Assembly: GCA_003551785.1 (NCBI GenBank)
Contig: PUNP01000147.1
Span: 1 to 16,160 of the forward strand
Reading direction: 5' to 3'
DNA: 16,160 nucleotides
Origin: Candidatus Brocadiaceae bacterium
GTDB taxonomy: Bacteria; Planctomycetota; Brocadiia; SM23-32
Below the pieces are notes generated by a model. That model had not been told where the DNA came from. It saw nothing but the letters and a program-made list of their open reading frames with translations, and did no database searches. The position numbers and the translations under genes are program-made. Positions within the stretch are counted from its first letter, which is position 1. Every line of letters starts with the position of its first letter. Positions 14,864 through 16,160 of this stretch are shown here, piece by piece.

Positions 14864-15879
14864 ATACTATTCGATCTATCGGGCAGGCCATTACGTCTAC
14901 TAACTACGCAACAAATCGACTCTTTAACTTTAATCCGGATAAGATTCGGAACATGGCGCAGGATTTTCTGGCTTCGGGTATCAGCGAAGTCGAGATACCG
15001 GAAGGCGTTCTGGACCCGGAAGGACGTTGTCCTGAGAAGTTTGTCGATGAGAAGACGCTCAATGAAACCATCTCCATGCTGCCCTCTGAAACTAAAGTAT
15101 TAGCAACCTATGTCAGCAGCGGCAAAGTGGGAAAAGATAATGCCGAATTTTTAAAAGCTACAAAAATAAAATTCGACCACTTATTACGTTTTTTCCCTGA
15201 TATGACCAGGGCAATGCTCCATCCGCCGGGTAATATTACCGACGGCGAAGTTGAAGATGTTGTTAGCACATGGGCCGAGTTGGCTCGTTACGCAGCGGAA
15301 AAACGCCCCGGTTTCCAGTGCTGCCTGCATAACCATTATGACGGAAGCTGTGAATCCGCCAGCCAGGTGCGCCGTTATCTTGATGCCCTCGCCACTGAAG
15401 ATGAACCTGCATTACGCTGGGGCCCCGACACCGGACACTGCCACGGAATGCAAGATGAATTCCTGACCGTCCTGGATGAATATGCACCGCTTATCGGTAA
15501 TCATTTCCATATAAAGGCCCGTATACCCGGTTTTGACTCTCAACATGGTGGTGAAGCTTACACTCCGGAACGTGATATTTGGAAAAGTGAAGCAGAAAAA
15601 GGACGCGGTCTCTATAGCGGTTTCGTAAATTGTGCCGACCCGGAGATAGAGACTCCATTCAAGGAAATCTTCTCAATCATACAAAAGAAGGCGCAACCCA
15701 CGGAAAAGGCTATTACGGGCGCTATCGAAATCGATAACCCTCGTCAACATCCGCGACTGGAGGCAATGTGCAGTACTCTTTACCTGAAAACAGTCCACGG
15801 TATTGAACCAGCTATTAAGCTCTCCAATGATGACATCATTAATCGCGTTTTTAAAACAGAGGGTACATGTGGATGTTAG
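14860..15879 (+). CDS. Sugar phosphate isomerase/epimerase-like TIM-barrel protein (xylose isomerase-like)
   Basis: A 339-aa cytoplasmic protein of the AP-endonuclease-2 / xylose isomerase-like barrel superfamily. The start overlaps the previous stop (ATGA), with GGAG seven nt upstream. Likely strand-end metal and substrate ligands: EVEIPEG (43-49), CLHNHYDGS (155-163), WGPDTGHCHG (187-196), GNHFHIKAR (213-221) and GAIEIDNPR (287-295). The set of Asp, His and Glu fits a divalent-metal site. Proteins of this class isomerise or epimerise sugars, inositols or sugar acids, and some are lyases or dehydratases; the exact reaction is not predictable. Coupling to an aminotransferase and an amidohydrolase remnant suggests a catabolic route for a modified sugar. 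It is the last gene of the operon. Confidence 0.8.
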   Translation: MNTIRSIGQAITSTNYATNRLFNFNPDKIRNMAQDFLASGISEVEIPEGVLDPEGRCPEKFVDEKTLNETISMLPSETKVLATYVSSGKVGKDNAEFLKATKIKFDHLLRFFPDMTRAMLHPPGNITDGEVEDVVSTWAELARYAAEKRPGFQCCLHNHYDGSCESASQVRRYLDALATEDEPALRWGPDTGHCHGMQDEFLTVLDEYAPLIGNHFHIKARIPGFDSQHGGEAYTPERDIWKSEAEKGRGLYSGFVNCADPEIETPFKEIFSIIQKKAQPTEKAITGAIEIDNPRQHPRLEAMCSTLYLKTVHGIEPAIKLSNDDIINRVFKTEGTCGC

Positions 15880-16160
15880 ATATCCAGTGAAATCCGTTTA
15901 CCCCATCACAACCTTTACACCCTGTGCCGGAAATGATCTCAAGGCGTTCACTGAGGGCTTAGTGTGGATGCGGTTGAAAAGTCCTTTTCAAAACTCAAAG
16001 TGGATGCAGCAAAAGCTGCTTCAGAGGTGAGAAGAGCGGCTAACCCGCATTTCTCAGAACCCGTAAGGCCGGGTGGCCAAAATAATAATCCATTACGGCC
16101 GCCCAAGTAACGGCATATGTTAGGATAAACGGCTTTACTATATGAAGTTAATGAATAATT
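15880..16160. other. Non-coding tail with relic and palindromic sequence
   Basis: No convincing gene. The segment 15941-15981 shares GGCG(T/C)TCACTGA and GGTTGAAAAG, at similar spacing, with 11226-11272. Perfect hairpins GAAAAG-(2)-CTTTTC (15976-15989) and GCAGC-(4)-GCTGC (16006-16019) follow. CGCATTTCTCAGAACC (16047-16062) resembles the reverse complement of 11088-11103. An open frame from GTG 15964 to the stop at 16110 would give a 48-aa basic peptide (VDAVEKSFSKLKVDAAKAAS and onward) with only a weak ribosome binding site; it is more likely repeat translation than a gene. Confidence 0.4.

Noticed and set aside
1..16160. CRISPR array or tRNA/rRNA genes
   Set aside because: No regularly spaced repeats and no cloverleaf or rRNA-like segment were seen on either strand; the ~105-bp repeats are 11 kb apart.

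Overview
This window looks like part of a Gram-negative PVC-group chromosome, most likely Lentisphaerota or Kiritimatiellota. The pointers are a short pre-pilin-like secretion substrate starting [19 protein letters not shown], two secreted DUF4838 proteins, a DUF4410-like putative lipoprotein, and carbohydrate genes around a dispersed palindromic repeat. This placement is inference from protein family content; no rRNA or tRNA gene is visible.

Layout. Positions 1-114 hold one copy of a palindromic dispersed repeat. From 142 to 8187 a minus-strand cluster reads in the order: pre-pilin-like protein, DUF4838 protein A, DUF4838 protein B, GH94-type glycoside phosphorylase. A near-consensus promoter lies upstream at 8369-8397. 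Next, also on the minus strand, come a DUF4410-like putative lipoprotein (10135-10803) and an isolated murD (8492-9991). A 755-bp intergenic stretch (10804-11558) separates the minus-strand genes from the plus-strand genes. It holds a plus-strand promoter framed by an inverted repeat, a possible transposase relic, the second copy of the dispersed repeat, and palindromic sequence. The plus-strand genes are a cytoplasmic GH20 beta-hexosaminidase-like enzyme (11559-13136), then a three-gene operon with its own promoter and structured leader: a DegT-type PLP aminotransferase, a 103-aa amidohydrolase remnant, and a xylose-isomerase-like TIM-barrel protein. The last ~280 bp are non-coding or relic sequence that resembles part of the divergent region.

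How the genes may work together (inference). The two exported DUF4838 proteins and the pre-pilin-like protein would act outside the cytoplasmic membrane on a glycan. The signal-less GH94 enzyme would phosphorolyse an imported disaccharide, and the signal-less GH20 enzyme would remove terminal N-acetylhexosamine inside the cell. The aminotransferase and TIM-barrel isomerase fit downstream sugar or amino-sugar conversion. No transporter or transcription factor is in the window, so the substrate cannot be named. The most unusual points are the internally deleted amidohydrolase, the ~105-bp dispersed repeat present at both 1 and 11269, a shared 3'-end motif after three minus-strand genes, and a one-base start-site conflict in the pre-pilin gene.
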